Shown: positions 33,241 through 45,606, counted from the stretch's first letter. The stretch is DNA of 64,000 nt from Utricularia gibba (GCA_002189035.1 CM007992.1:2170001-2234000), one strand, 5' to 3'. Notes: a model not told the origin generated them from the sequence alone. Program-made: numbers and translations.

Positions 33241-34419
33241 CAATTTTGGGTAATGGAATAAAAATTAGGATTTGATTTTGGGATTGATTTTTTCATTATG
33301 GAAACACAATGAGGATATAATGTTAAGTTTACCTTGAGATTAATTTGGGTCTAAACTAAATATATATGATACATCAAACAATACAAATCAGTTCTGTTAA
33401 TGGAGATTAAATACATTATTTTTATCAAATATTACGGATCAAGCATGTCATTTTAGTAAATAGAAAGAATTTTAGCAAAAAAGATTGAAAGGAAACCTAA
33501 AATAGAATACATGTTTTAGACGATATTTGACTTAAAACAATAAGCCTAATTGTATGTGCAATCATAAAGACTAATGATCGGATTCCTCCAATACTGCATT
33601 TTTATTAAAAAAAATGATCTATATGGCAAATGAATCATGATGTGAGGACATGATTTGTTAAAAAAAAAAACAAATTTGAGATTTTCATTAATTACTAAAT
33701 GATATAATAATCAGAAACAATATCTTCAAATATTATAAAAGTAAAATTTATCGACGTGGTTAATGACAAGAGGTTCGTCCAATTATAAAAAAAATGGTTC
33801 AAATAAAATTTTATTTAAAAACACATGTGTTTATTTTTCTTTATTTAAATATCTAATGAAACAATTGCGATTGATCTTTCTTGATTGTTTCATGGAAGCT
33901 ACCTGGCAATGTCACAGTTAAAAAGTTTATTTCTTTTTATATTTCAAATATAGCAATACAATATTAAGGTGATGATGATTCTCATTAATTATATGCTGAT
34001 ATTTTGGGAAGGATTTGTCATAGAATTCATTCTTCACAATTGGAAACAAATAGATCCGAACGCAGTAATTCTGTAGTAGCGAGAGTTTCTATTCGATTAC
34101 TCCTCATCAGCAAGAATTTCTACTTTTGTTGTAGAGTTAGCACTTCTACCCAATAGATAGCTAGCACTAATAGAATGAGAGGTCAATTTCATCACATGGG
34201 GTCATTCTCATCTGCTATCTCAAAAATTAAGACAATAAAAAGAGATCAGTTTCATCACATGGGCCACATTTGTAAATCATCCGAGTGAGATCTAGAGATA
34301 TGGCGAAGGTATCCCGAAGATTTTGGAACACAAACAAAGGATGCCACAATTATTTGTTTTATTCAAGCACGCACGGAATACAAGGTCACCGCTTCCGGCG
34401 AGCCGTTTCAAAAACTAGA
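33241..34419. other. AT-rich intergenic sequence
   Basis: No gene or repeat was recognised. The last 100 bp are likely the 3' UTR of the cystatin gene. Confidence 0.5.
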
Positions 34420-34770
34420 TCAGTATGAGGGACTGAAGGAAACGAGTTCGCGATAGTTCTGCCATGGCCTCACATACACAACAGCCGTGTATTTCTTTGA
34501 CACGCCGCCTTCATTGACGGCGATTACGATGCGGTAATTCGTTCCGGCGACAACCTGCGACTCCGCGCTCAAGATTTTCACGAGAACGATAGATCTCTGA
34601 AACTTCCTGTTCTGCGCCTCCACCGCGAATGTGGCGGCCTTTCGCACATCGGGATCATTCTGTGGGTTCCTGATCGGTCTGTAGCCTCCGAGGATCCTCT
34701 GGCCTTGGGTCATGACGCAAATCGACGCCGAGAAGAGTAGGAAGAGGAGAAAGCGAGATTTGGGGGACAT
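34420..34770 (-). CDS. Phytocystatin (cysteine protease inhibitor), intact single exon
   Basis: A 116-aa protein with a true ATG at 34,770. Residues 1-23 form a secretion signal. The three inhibitory contacts of cystatins are present: the N-terminal GG (28-29), the QVVAG loop (72-76, matching QxVxG) and the P-W pair (102-103). The plant-specific helix signature reads ATFAVEAQN (46-54), a variant of LARFAVEEHN. There is no C-terminal extension, so it should inhibit papain-type but not legumain-type proteases. Length and exon structure are normal for short phytocystatins. Targets may be endogenous senescence or storage proteases, or those of herbivores. No frame damage was seen despite dense transposon surroundings. 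Confidence 0.95.
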   Translation of the reverse strand: MSPKSRFLLFLLFSASICVMTQGQRILGGYRPIRNPQNDPDVRKAATFAVEAQNRKFQRSIVLVKILSAESQVVAGTNYRIVIAVNEGGVSKKYTAVVYVRPWQNYRELVSFSPSY

Positions 34771-34796
34771 TTTCCTTCTGCGTCTGTCCTACGGAT

Positions 34797-34836
34797 GGAG
34801 GGTTAGGGTTAGCGTGCCGACTGCCGCTTTTATAGG
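34797..34836 (-). promoter_or_regulatory. Cystatin promoter: TATA box and telo-box
   Basis: On the minus strand CTATAAAAG (plus 34,827-34,835) is a good TATA box, 58-66 bp before the ATG. Between it and the ATG, CTAACCCTAACCC (plus 34,799-34,811) contains the telo-box core AACCCTAA, frequent near plant transcription starts. Confidence 0.6.
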
Positions 34837-36612
34837 CACAATTTGAAAAAACCACCCAATTTTTCCCAAATGAAGAGATACTTTTTTTCAGGTCCTTGAT
34901 TTGTTCCTTATTCACAAGATGACCCCCATAGCTTATATTCTCAGTTTGGAGGTGAGGTGAGTTGCCGGTTATGGTTTTCAGTAGACGCGCACCATCCCCG
35001 GTTGGTGGACACTTGGATGGGGGTTCCGTGTCGGCATACAATACATGCACACTATCGTATTCAAGACAATGATTCGATGGAGACCCCGCTTAAATTATTT
35101 CCTTGTCGGGATAACAATAATGAATTGGGTGGACACAAAAAATGACGTGTTTTTCCACTTGTCAACTATGGCTCACTAATAACGTCACACGCTTTTTCTT
35201 TTGCTGACCTGGCTTTATTATTACTATTATCATTCATCAAACAAACAATAATGATATATTTTCCAGATAATTAAAAAATACATAGGAACGATAATAAAAT
35301 TGTGAAAATAAGAAAATTTATAGAATACTAACATCAACTTCATGATCTAAAATGTAAAAGTGTTACGATTATCATAGTATTACTATTATCATTTATCTAA
35401 AATTGTAAAAGTATTGCTGATAATTTAGGACTTGTTTGGAAGTGCTTATACTCTTTAGTAAATGTTTAGATAATATTATTATCATGAATAATCAATTTTT
35501 ATTAAAATGTTTCTAAAACTTTTTTTATATTGTAAGAAAATATGTCAAGTTGATGTGTGAAAATTTCAAATAAGAAATTCAACAACATAGTGTTGTTGAA
35601 TTCAATATTTTCAAATAATTTATTCTATACATGAATGCCTTTTACGTCTTCATTAAGAAATCCTTTACATGGATAGTGTTGGTATCTTCTTGAAACTGAC
35701 GAATTTTATATAAAACCAATGGTTTAATATTCCGACTTCGAACAAAAATCTCAAAATCTAAATCGAACAAAAATTAGAACCAAACTGTATGGTTTTGGTT
35801 CGAACCAAGATTTTGAATTCTCATTTATGTTGAAATAATACCATAGTAATAAATTTAATTCAAAGTTGCAAAAAGTTAAAAATAAAAATATTAAAAAACA
35901 TTTTCTTTTAATAATATTTACTTACTCTTTACGAATATTCATTGTCAAATAGGTGTTTAATGTCAATTACTTGCTTGTAACCAATCTTTTAAACAAATAC
36001 GTGTTTTTAAAATACTAGTGTTCAAATTTGACCATTTTGGGTAAAAATTCTTACACTTGTACTAAAAGTGCTTTTAAATGTCATTACACGTCCAATATAT
36101 GAGCAAATTTTAACCATTTTTGTAACATTGCATAATTAGTTGAGTTAGATTTTCATAAATCCAAAATATCAAAACTATCATCATCATTACTATTAAAAAT
36201 TGAAATATTATTGTATCCGTGATTTGATATATGTAATTTAAAAAAATGAAAAAGAAGAGCAAACAGATGTAATATGTTTTTTTTAAAACTTAACTAGTGG
36301 ACATGCTAGATATAGGAATATTAAAATTATTATATCTGCTAGTATAAATAGAATATATAGAGTATGCAAATTCAATTCTTCAAAATTTTTAATTGATAAT
36401 GTCAAATTATTATTGTTAAAATATTTAAAAATACAGTCAAGTAAAGTATTAATACTTTAATATTTTGCTTATGGAATCTTATCAAAATATTTTTAAAATT
36501 CATTTTTATTTTATCAATTATACATCTTAAAAAATAAATATTTTAAAATCCAGGAAATCACAAGATGAAAAGTGGCATAATAAATATCATGAAAATCTTT
36601 CTACAAGATTAA
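34837..36612. other. AT-rich intergenic sequence
   Basis: 34,840-35,160 is moderately GC-rich and probably promoter-proximal. The rest is AT-rich with no gene or recognised repeat. Some self-similar TATTACTATTATCATT blocks lie around 35,215 and 35,380. Confidence 0.5.
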
Positions 36613-36617
36613 AAATG

Positions 36618-37146
36618 TGATAGGGGATAAACCGGTCAGATATAATCGGTTCCTAAAAGGCTTCCAAAAGAGATTCCGAGGGGATAACGCCAGATGACAG
36701 ATCGGCATCTGTCAGAAATCTGACAGGTATGTCCATATGATACAGTTTGAAAAGCAGCCGAATTATGGCATGACAGGCTGCCGATATCTGAAAAGCGAGA
36801 TCGTATAGCAGGAGCAGAAAGCAACCGATATTTGCAGACACCAGAATTCAGTTAGCGTGAGCTCTCCTATAAATAGGAGGAATTATGATGAAAGGGGGGT
36901 TGGACTCAAAAAGATTTCTTCAAGTTGTATTCTCCTTTTCGCGACCTCCATCTAGTGAAACTCTTTTCCGGCGAGCTCCGGCAGCTCCGTGGTTTTTCCG
37001 CTCTCCGGCGGTTTCCACGTAAAAAATCCTTCCTCACTCTTATTTTAATCGTACCAACCGTGAAGAAGGTGACTAAGTGTGGCATTCCCGACCGCGCCTA
37101 TCACCTAAAATTGGCCTCTCACCGGATACCGATTTCACCCATAACA
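36618..37146 (+). repeat. Tat element 5' LTR
   Basis: 529 bp, TG...CA, preceded by AAATG. It contains TATAAATAG (about 36,870) as a probable promoter TATA. The only length difference from the 3' LTR is a G6 run (36,894-36,899) that is G5 in the other copy. Confidence 0.95.
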
Positions 37147-37186
37147 TATTTGGTGCCCACCGTGGGGCTACATTCCACAGTCCCAT
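37147..37186 (+). other. Primer-binding-site region of the Tat element
   Basis: TTTGGTGCCCACCGTGGGGC lies within a few bases of the LTR end, the place and general form of tRNA primer sites in plant gypsy elements. The matching tRNA was not determined. Confidence 0.6.
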
Positions 37187-37258
37187 TTGAGAAACTCACA
37201 CGAACCACTCGTTAATCACGAGTCATGGTGGAAAATAGCACAGCCACCGACCCAGCTC

Positions 37259-38460
37259 ATGACAGAAGTGCCGACGCGCATGACCCCCGGCCTTATGATC
37301 ACTAGTAGGGAGCAACTGAAGGCCCTACTAACGGAAATCCTTACCGATCTCCGGTCACTTTCAGGTCTCAACTCCAACGCTCAGGAGAGAACACCCGAAA
37401 CCGCACCACGAACGGGGAAGCAACCTTTTATTCCGGAGTACCCCCCAGATACGGAGACTGAATTCGAAATAGAGGAGGAGATGCTGCGGAGAAAGAGGCG
37501 CAACCAAGTCGTGTATGAGCCAAGAACTGATAGGGAAACATGACTAGCAAAATCTTGGAAGAAAGAGAAGAAGAGTTGAAAAGAAAGTTAGACCAGATCC
37601 GCGAAAGGAAAAGATTTATCGACAAGCGGTCGTTGACAGGAAGAAGAGAGGATAGAGGCTTCAGGGACGTTTTCGATCAGAACGTATCCACTGGGAGAGG
37701 AGATGTTTTGGCCGATATTGCTTTCGGCTTGAAGAGTGGAGTTGAGGGAGCAGCTGAAACCACAACGCTGCGTTTTGACCCTTTCTCGGACGATTTAGTC
37801 GGAGAAGAGCCCGAGAGAGGATTCAGAGTCCCAGACGGATTACCCATGTATGACGGAAAAGGGGACCCCATATCGCATGTAACTGACTTCGATATGAGGA
37901 TGTCCACGGTTCGACATTCAGAGGCCATGAAGTGTAAGCTGTTTGCGTGGCATCTTTTTGGGAGTTAGTACTGCTCTTCACTACCCGATACGCTGTTAAC
38001 ATTGAAGCTCCACCTTCAAAGGCATCACTATACTCTATTTGTTACGATCACCGAAAAGAGAGCTTGCGATGATTCATCGATCGATTCAACTGCTTGGCGC
38101 AGGATGTCCAATTGGATTTAAAAGAAAGGGTGGAAATAATGAAGCGGGCCTTAGGAACGTCGAAATTGGGACAGAGTCTATCGAAGTCCCCACCAAAGAA
38201 TCTCGGAGAATTGCTAGGAAAAATCATGAAGTACATCCGAGTGGACGACAACCTCAGGACCGAGATGAAAAGCCGCGTGGAGATTCGTCCAGTTCCACAG
38301 CAAGAGACCCAACTTAACCGGGGCCCAGGCCGAATAAGCGCCGTGAAGTATATCAGGTCGAACCAACCAGAACAGATGCCTACTGCGAAATACACAAGAC
38401 TACGGGGCATGATACTGCCCACTGCCGACTGATGAAGAGGATGATCGAGCAATATCATGC
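37259..38460 (+). pseudogene. Tat gag (broken)
   Basis: A gag-like N-terminus (ATG 37,259, TSREQLKALLTEILTDL) is joined through a shift at the GGG run 37,533-37,535 to a coiled, charged region (EEREEELKRKLDQIRERKR). The conserved RVPDGLPMYDGKGDPISHV follows, as in gag cores. A TAG at 37,966, a further shift and a TGA near 38,070 break it. The remainder reads DVQLDLKERVEIMKRALG, then a zinc-type motif with C, H, H, C residues (YCEIHKTTGHDTAHC, about 38,381-38,425). Confidence 0.85.
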
Positions 38461-38469
38461 TGGTGGGGG

Positions 38470-40395
38470 ATGAACAACGCGATACGGAACCCCGCATCAA
38501 TGACGGACCGGAAAAGAGGACGTAACGAGCGAACGGGGAACGAAGGGAACCGATATCTGAAATTCCCTCCGAAACCGGGGATGGCGAACTCGCGAGCCAA
38601 CAGGGAAAGTTCACGGAGTGCCCATCAAATGCAGGTTAGTCCCCCCTATATTCGGGAAATCCATATGATATCCGGAGGAACCGAGATGGATGTGTCCAGA
38701 AAGGAACAGAAGAGATATTTGGATGAAGTCAGAAGAGGAGAAGTTTTTGAAATCGGAAATGGTCCGATTGAGAAAGCTGCTTGGGAAAAGGAAGAGATCA
38801 GCTTCTCCAACAGAGACGTCTCGGTTGGCCCAGCCGCAAGTGATGAGCCCTTGGTGGTGTCAGGAATATGTGGGAGCACCAAGGTAAGGAGGATTCTTAT
38901 CGATCAAGGATCCTCGTGCAACATCATGAAGAAGGAAGTGGCCGAGTTACTGGCATCATCTAACGAGGGAAATATTCGCCATGTGTGCATGGAGTTGTAC
39001 GCATTCGACCAACGGGCCGTGCAAACTATCGGGAAAATAACCTTTCCCGTAACATTCGGAGCGGCAAGGCGGAGCCGAACCGAGAGGTTGGAATTCTTAA
39101 TCCTAGATTCAGAGATCTCGTACAACATCATCCTCGGGCGACCCGACATCAACCAATTCGGTATGTTACCCTCCACTGTGCATTTGAAAATCAAATTCCC
39201 AACATCGAAGGGCATTTGCACGATGAGTATCGACCAACCCACCGCTCGGTCCTGTTATGTATCTTCCTGTCGGGACCCCTGCGCGAAAAAGTCGAGAGTG
39301 ATGATTGTAGAAAAGGAACCCCCTAGACAAGCAATGGAACCAATAGGGTACAAGTCAGTGCAACTAATACCAGAAGATGCGCAGAAAGCCACCTGCATCG
39401 GTGCCAATCTAGATGCCGGATTCGAGAAAAGGTTAGTTGAACTTTTGATGAAGAACACCGATATTTTTGCCTGGACTGCTGCGGATTTTGTAGGCATTGA
39501 TCGATCCGTCGCTGAACATCACATTGATACCTACCCGAGGGCAAAACCGGTTCGGCAGAAGCAACGACATTTCTCAGAGGAAAAGTGCCGAATTATCAAA
39601 GAAAAAACAAGAGAGCTCTTGGAAGCTGGTTATGTGAAGGAGATCCAGTACTCCGAATGGGTAGCCAACCCGGTCGTCGTCCCGAAGCCTGGGGGAAAAT
39701 GGAGGATGTGCATTGACTTCACCGACCTCAACGCCTGTTGCGAAAGGGACCCTTATCCTTTGCCAAAGATCGACAGGCTAGTGGACGCCATTGCCGGATC
39801 ACGATTTCTGAGCACCATGGATGCCTATTCGGGGTATCATCAAATTTTCATTGCAGAGAAAGACCAACCGAAAACCACCTTCTACACTAAGGGTGGGGTT
39901 TACTGCTACGTGGCAATGCCTTTCGGATTGAAGAATGCTGGGCGACTTACCAGAGGTTGGTAAATAAAATATTCTCTTCTGAAATCGGTACCTCAATGGA
40001 GGTGTATGTGGACGATATGATCGTGAAATCTATGAATAAAGAAGACCATTTAGCGTATTTGGATTCGTGTTTCTCTTTATGTAGGTCATACGGGTTAAAG
40101 CTCAACCCATTGAAATGTTGCTTCGGGGTGCAAAGTGGAAAATTCCTTGGGTATTACGTATCGGAGAGAGGAATCGAGGCTGACCTCGAGAAGATTAAGG
40201 CAATATGCGAAATGCAACCCCCGAGGACAATCAAGGAATACCAGAGCCTCACGGGTAAATTGGCTGCCCTCAGCAGTTTCATATCTCGGTCAGCCGATAA
40301 GTCGGCATCCTTCTTCAAGGTCTTGCGAAAGGGAAGCGCTTTAGAATGGAACGAGGATTGCTTTTGAGAAACTCAAGGAATATCTCTCATCACCC
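38470..40395 (+). pseudogene. Tat protease and reverse transcriptase (broken)
   Basis: 38,470-39,963 encodes protease, with the RRILIDQGSSCNIM motif near 38,890-38,930 whose catalytic aspartate is present. The RT begins with HFSEEKCRIIKE and includes WRMCIDFTDLNACCERDPYP and FLSTMDAYSGYHQI. It ends at a stop caused by a shift in the GGG run 39,940-39,942. 39,957-40,367 continues the RT with the catalytic YVDDMIVKS box and GKFLGYYVSERGI. A small deletion near 40,365 and a stop near 40,397 follow. Confidence 0.9.
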
Positions 40396-40404
40396 TAGCT
40401 TCTT

Positions 40405-41598
40405 ATGGCTCCAAAAGTAGGGGAGCCCTTAGGACTATATCTATCTATATCGCCCGTTGCAGTCAGCGCAGTCTTGACAACCATCTCGGTAGATAATCAC
40501 TTGCCGGTGTATTATGTAAGCAAAGTTTTGTTACCAGCCGAAACCCGCTATACGGTGACAGAAAAATTCATCTTGGCTCTGAAGATGGCAGCCACCAAAT
40601 TGAGGTCATATTTCCAAGATCGGCATTTTGTGGTATTCACCAATCAGCCTCTGAAGAACATCCTGTCTCGTCCAGAGATTTCCGGAAGGGTTGCCAAATG
40701 GGCAGTTGAATTAAGTACAATGGATATTAAGTTTAAGTCGAGAACAACAATCAAGGCCCAACCTCTTGCTGATTTTGTGGTCGAAATGACTAGGCCTATA
40801 GACCGTTTCATGGAAGCCAATGACCGATGGGCTATGTACGTGGATGGCTCAACATGCAACGGCGCCGGAGGAGGAATAGACATTAGGACCTAAGAAGGAG
40901 AGCCTATTTGTATTACGGTGAAATTCTTATTCCCTGCCTCCAACAATGTGGCCGAATATGAAGCCCTGATTGAGGGAATGAAAATTTCCAAGGAGCTGGG
41001 AGTGGCAGAACTCAGTGTTTACACCGATTCGCGACTTGTGCAAGGGCAGTTTTCGGGAGAATACGAAACCCATGACTCCCTCATGGCTCTGTACCGTGTC
41101 CAAGTGAAGGAATTGGCTAAAACCTTCAAGGAGTTCACCCTGTCGCACGTAGCACGTGAGAAAAACGGGTCCGCGGATAGCCTCGCCCGATTCGCAGCAG
41201 AGTTTCACGAGTTAAGGGAAGGAAGTGTGACAATTCGGTTGCGGGACCAACCTTCGGTGAGCCTACGAGCTGTGAATCATATCACCCAGCAACCGGGAAA
41301 CGATGTCTCTTCACAACTGAGTCCCCTTGATGACTGGATGACTCCCTACATCCGGTATTTACAAAATGGGAAAACCCCATCTGATAAGCCGAAAGCCCGA
41401 CAATTAGAGACTAGAGTGCAGAGGTATACGTTAGTGAATGGAATTCTCTATCGCAAATCCTTAGATGGACCCTTATTGAGGTGCATCGGGGCAAAGCACT
41501 CTCAAGAACTCATAACCGATCTACATGAGGGTGAATGTGGCAGCCATATTGGAATACGATCCTTATGCAGGAAAGTTCTAAGGACCGGGTACTACTGA
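40405..41598 (+). pseudogene. Tat RNase H plus second (plant-type) RNase H domain
   Basis: The first, RT-linked RNase H reads PVYYVSKVLLPAETRYTVTE and later VVFTNQPLKNIL (to about 40,690). After the linker ADFVVEM, a second RNase H-like fold begins with WAMYVDGSTCNGAGGG (about 40,830) and continues with NNVAEYEALIEGMKISKELG, YTDSRLV and REKNGSADSLARFA, carrying the D-E-D residues typical of the added domain in Tat elements. A TAA at 40,891-40,893 interrupts it in frame. The stretch ends in the integrase zinc motif (H-H-C-C), where TGA 41,596-41,598 replaces an expected tryptophan. Confidence 0.9.
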
Positions 41599-42567
41599 CC
41601 AACTATGAAGCAGGATATTACCGATATGGTGAATAAGTGCAAAGTGTGCCAATACCATGCAAGTATACCAAGAAAACCAGTAAGCAAACTGACCTCTCTT
41701 CCACTCTCCTGCCCCTTCGACCGATGGGGGGTGGACATAATGGGGCCTTTCCCCCACACCTCGGGTCAAAGGAAATTCGACATCGTGGGTGTCGAGTATT
41801 TTTCCAAGTGGGTAGAGGCTGAAGCTATGTCAAAGATCTCGGAGGAGACCGTTATCCGATTTCTGTGGAAAAACATCTTCACCCGGTTCGGAATGCCTCA
41901 AGAGCTAGTGACTGATAACGGAACTCAATTCGCCGGGGGAAAAATGGATGCATTCCTGGATAAGTATTCAGTCAAGCACAACTTCACCTCGGTATATCAC
42001 CCGCAAAGCAATGGCCTCACAGAGGTAACGAACCGAACGCTTCGACTAGGTATGAAGACTAAGCTCGAAGATTTTGGGGGTCATGGGCAGATCGCTTAGA
42101 TGAGGTACTGTGGTCATATCGCACTACCCCTCGAACCACCACGGAAGAGTCCCCATTCTTATTGGTTTACGGTTCAGAAGCCATATGCCCTATCGAACTG
42201 ACCTTGAAGAGCTACCGGGTAGAGGGTAGAGCATTATAATAAAGAAGAGAATACTAAACTCCGAAAACTGGAATTGGAGCTGTTGGAAGAGAAGCGACGA
42301 AGCATCTATAGCCAACTAGGGGCTTATCAGAGAAGAACGGAGAAGAGTTACGACAACTCGGTATCCCCAAGGGAATTCTCCGAGGGAGATTTGATGCTCC
42401 GAAGCATCCAACCACAAAGACACGTCGAGAAATTAGACCGCAACTGGGAAGGCCCTTATCGGATTTCAAGGGTGATCGGAAAAGGAGCATATCGCCTGGA
42501 ACAATTAGATGGCGTGGAACTCCCAAGGTCGTGGAACGCATCGCATCTAAGGAAGTTCTACGCCTAA
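41599..42567 (+). pseudogene. Tat integrase (broken)
   Basis: It continues the zinc motif (CKVCQYH), then the catalytic core with GVDIMGPFP, VTDNGTQFAGG and the E of SNGLTEVTNR, so D, D and E are all encoded. The frame breaks at the G5 run 42,076-42,080. The next frames give the C-terminal core and 42,274-42,567 gives the GPY/F module (NWEGPYRISRVIGKGAYRLE) ending SHLRKFYA. No chromodomain follows, as expected for Tat. Confidence 0.9.
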
Positions 42568-42639
42568 CCGACTCAATATCAATCTCTGTCACAAGATTCG
42601 GCATTCTCTTCCCCAAAGCACTCATGCACCTATAAATTC

Positions 42640-42910
42640 CTCCGAAATGGAGATGGGAAAACAAAACACAAGCCCTGGTCGAATCGCGTAAGCCCAGGCA
42701 GACCATCAAAGATCTAAAGCTCTGGCCAAGTAACGTAAGCCCAGGCGAATCTCCTAAATCGGAGTCCCCTGCGGGATATAGCAAATCGACTCGGGGTCTC
42801 CCTCGATATATATATGCGATCCACCAACCCAGGCGTCAATAGTAAGAATAAGCCCTGGTACGATTCGGGCACCGGTTTATGTAAACCGCACGCATAAGCC
42901 CCAAAAAGCC
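42640..42910 (+). repeat. Imperfect repeats in the spacer after integrase
   Basis: The phrases GTAAGCCCAGGC (42,690s and 42,735s), CCCAGGCGTC and AAGCCCTGG recur at roughly 45-100 bp intervals. Tandem or clustered repeats downstream of integrase are known in Tat elements. The rest of 42,568-43,368 shows no coding signal. Confidence 0.55.
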
Positions 42911-43368
42911 CTTAAGTATTGACCTTATTGTCGGAATCTCGAGGCGGCAAGAGCACCCGAAGCAAACCCACCCATGTTCAAAACTATGGGGTGTGGCCAG
43001 AAGAGGGCCCTTTCGGATTGGGGAAGTCGCTCAACCCATGAGGGGTTTCAACCTACTTCCCTAGCAGCGGTTTAGCTCGCATGAGGAAATACTAAGGCAA
43101 ACTAAAATAAAAAAGCCCAATCAAAGGGTTGGCGAAAAGACATCCACCCCCAAATCACAAAAGCATAGGCGAACTTTCTAAGCCTAAACACGTGATAGAC
43201 ATAACAAACCAACTCAGGGCTTCCCCCGAAATGTGATATCATCAAAGGTAGGAATGATGCACAAAAAATGGAGCAAATCAGAAGGAAATCCCGAATCGGG
43301 ATATCAAAAATGTTCGAGAGGCCCCACAGCAGGGGGAAAATACATCAAGTTAAAAAAAATAAAAGTCA

Positions 43369-45606
43369 CTAAAGTGCTGTAGGAGATGGGGGATTAATGG
43401 GAGGATTGGTAGAGGAACCGGTATGTCGCTCCATCATGTCCCTTAACTTGGCGTCATTCTCTCGCCCTATCCTCGCCCGAATTAGCGCAATCAGCCGCTC
43501 CCGATCAGCTTCGAACCCAAACTCCGGGGCCTGGAAAGTATCCGCGATAACATCAAGCATGTTCTCATCCTTCGTCAAGGGGTTTATCCTGTCGAAGCGC
43601 GGATCCATGATTGAAAGCCCAAATTCCCGACTGAACTGTCGTCTCTGACGGTATAGAAGTAAGCCGATTAAATCTCCTACATAGATATCAGAGAGTTCGG
43701 TAAAACAGGCCGAGTTGACAAAGTCATCCAGAAGACCCTGCCGAGATGCTTGTCGATCAAGTAATTCAGCCTCCAATGCTGAAATGCGGCCCCTGGCATG
43801 CTCTAACTCCGCTTCTACCTCTTCAAATCGGACTTTGAAGCCCTCTCTCTCTAATTTAGTGTCGTCAACCGCCTTTCCCATTTCCTTGATCACATTCCGC
43901 AGTTCTTCCTCCTGGCGGCTGCGTTTCCCTAAAACAGTTTTCAGCGAACTCCCCTCCTTCTCCAACAACTTTATCTGGGCGCTCTGAGCCACAACTTGGG
44001 CTTGAACCCGAGAGACTTCCTCCGATTGACAGCCAATCTCTCTAACCATTCCCCACCCAAGAGTCAGAGTCTGAAAGAATATTCCAAGTCAAGGACCGAC
44101 TATTTAGAATTTAGTAGAGGAAATGGGATACGTACCTGCCAGATCCCTTCAAGTACCGTCTCCGGCTGAACACCCGAGGTACTAGACATAGCTCCATCCA
44201 GGATTCCCCTTAGTTCAGCTGGAACTGAGGGTAGAGGAAGCACCCGGTTGTCCCTTACTTCTACGAGGGTAGAATCCCTCTGTAACTCGATTGGAAGAGC
44301 CGATGTTGAAGCACCAGCCGAAAAGAATCTTGCATCGGGAATAGGAGTATCGCTGAGATCGGGTGATGGAGGAAGTTTCTCTTTCGTTTTCCCGGCTGAA
44401 GGACGGGAAGTCAACTCCCGGGTCTCGGAGACTTCTACTACTTGATCTTCCCCCGAGGAAGGATCAGCAGCGTCCAACTGAGCTCCAATCGTATCAGCCT
44501 GAAAGAAAAACCGAAAAAAGGTTATAATCGGGAATTCGCAGTAACTGTTAAATAGGAGACAGACTAGTGCAGGGGAGGGCTCCTCAGGTTCCTACATCCT
44601 CTGCATCTCGGCAGAGAACCGCACCATCACCGAATCTTCCAGAGAGCTTCTTCGAGCCATCTCTTCAGCTGAAAACGAAAGTAGGAAAAGCAATAAGGCA
44701 TAGTGCCGATTCTGAGACTCGGGAAAGCTGAACCCGACTACCTCTTTGCCTCTTTGAGGGTTTGTGCGCAACTGCCTTAACCCTCTTCTTTTTCTTGGGG
44801 GCCCCGGTTTGAACAGGTGGGGGAATCGGAGGTGAAGCCGAAACAAGAGGGAAGGATGAAGAGGGGCTAAGAGGAAGGCTCCTCGAATCGGTGCTGTCGA
44901 AAGGAATGATATCGAGCAAATGGAGGTCTTGAAAACTACCGATAATACCTGATCTTTTCAAAGACTCACTCGAGAACATCAAGGCACGAGACTCATACCG
45001 AACTGAGCCCCGACTAAGCCTCTCATAAAGGACTTCACGCGATTCGGAAGAAGACCGATACGCTCCCAAGATCTTGATCTTGAAAGGAGTTGGGGGATCG
45101 ACTGGGAAGTTCCACCGAAAACCCAAAGGGGGAGCTATCCAAACGAAAGAAGACCACCAATCATGATGGGTATCGGGGGCTTTAACAACAAAGTTGGGGT
45201 TATCTTTGAATCGGCGGAATTGAAAGTGAGATCGGCCATCCATCGGGGACTTAGCTTTACGAACGGCTATCTTGAAGAGATGACAGAAGTCTACCAGAGT
45301 CATAGCCGGATCCATACCGGCTGAATAGAAAAGGAAAGTAGTAAAGCGGAATATGGAATTCGGGGCGAGACAATAAATCAGAATTGCAAAGGTATAGAGA
45401 AAACGGACTATTAAAGGGTAAAGAGGGAAGCGTAAACCGCTTTCGAAATAGGCAAGTGGAATTGGGAGACTGAACGGAGGCAGGGGGTCCTCACCTACCC
45501 CCCAAGGGATTTTAGTATCCCAAGCATGAGAAAGCTGGTACTCATCAGGGATCGAGTACCGAATGCGTAGGGAGGGGATGTTTAGTTCACTAGATCTCCT
45601 ACCCAT
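43369..45606 (-). CDS. Antisense multi-exon gene of the Tat element (putative gypsy-type transposon protein, PF04195-like)
   Basis: It lies opposite to gag-pol between integrase and the 3' LTR. Predicted exons on the minus strand: 45606-44742 (ATG 45606), 44668-about 44596, 44498-44136 and 44070-43369, with donors AG|GTAGTC, AT|GTAGGA and CAG|GTACGT and acceptors TTTTCAG, TTTCTTTCAG and TTCTTTCAG. Exon 1 carries YFESGLRFPLYPLIVRFL and a tryptophan-rich region, as in the plant 'putative gypsy type transposon' family, ending in the basic PKKKKRVK, a possible nuclear signal. Exon 3 is Ser/Pro-rich and acidic. Exon 4 has a coiled coil of about 100 residues (LLEKEGSSLK to ALEAELLDRQ). The exon 1-2-3 phases are off by one, so exon 2 or one base is uncertain. 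Function unknown; antisense extra ORFs occur in Tat relatives. Confidence 0.75.

Noticed and set aside
38048-38614. A 188-codon minus-strand frame inside Tat gag
   Set aside because: It is opposite to clear gag residues, so it is a shadow frame; the real antisense gene is at 43.4-45.6 kb.
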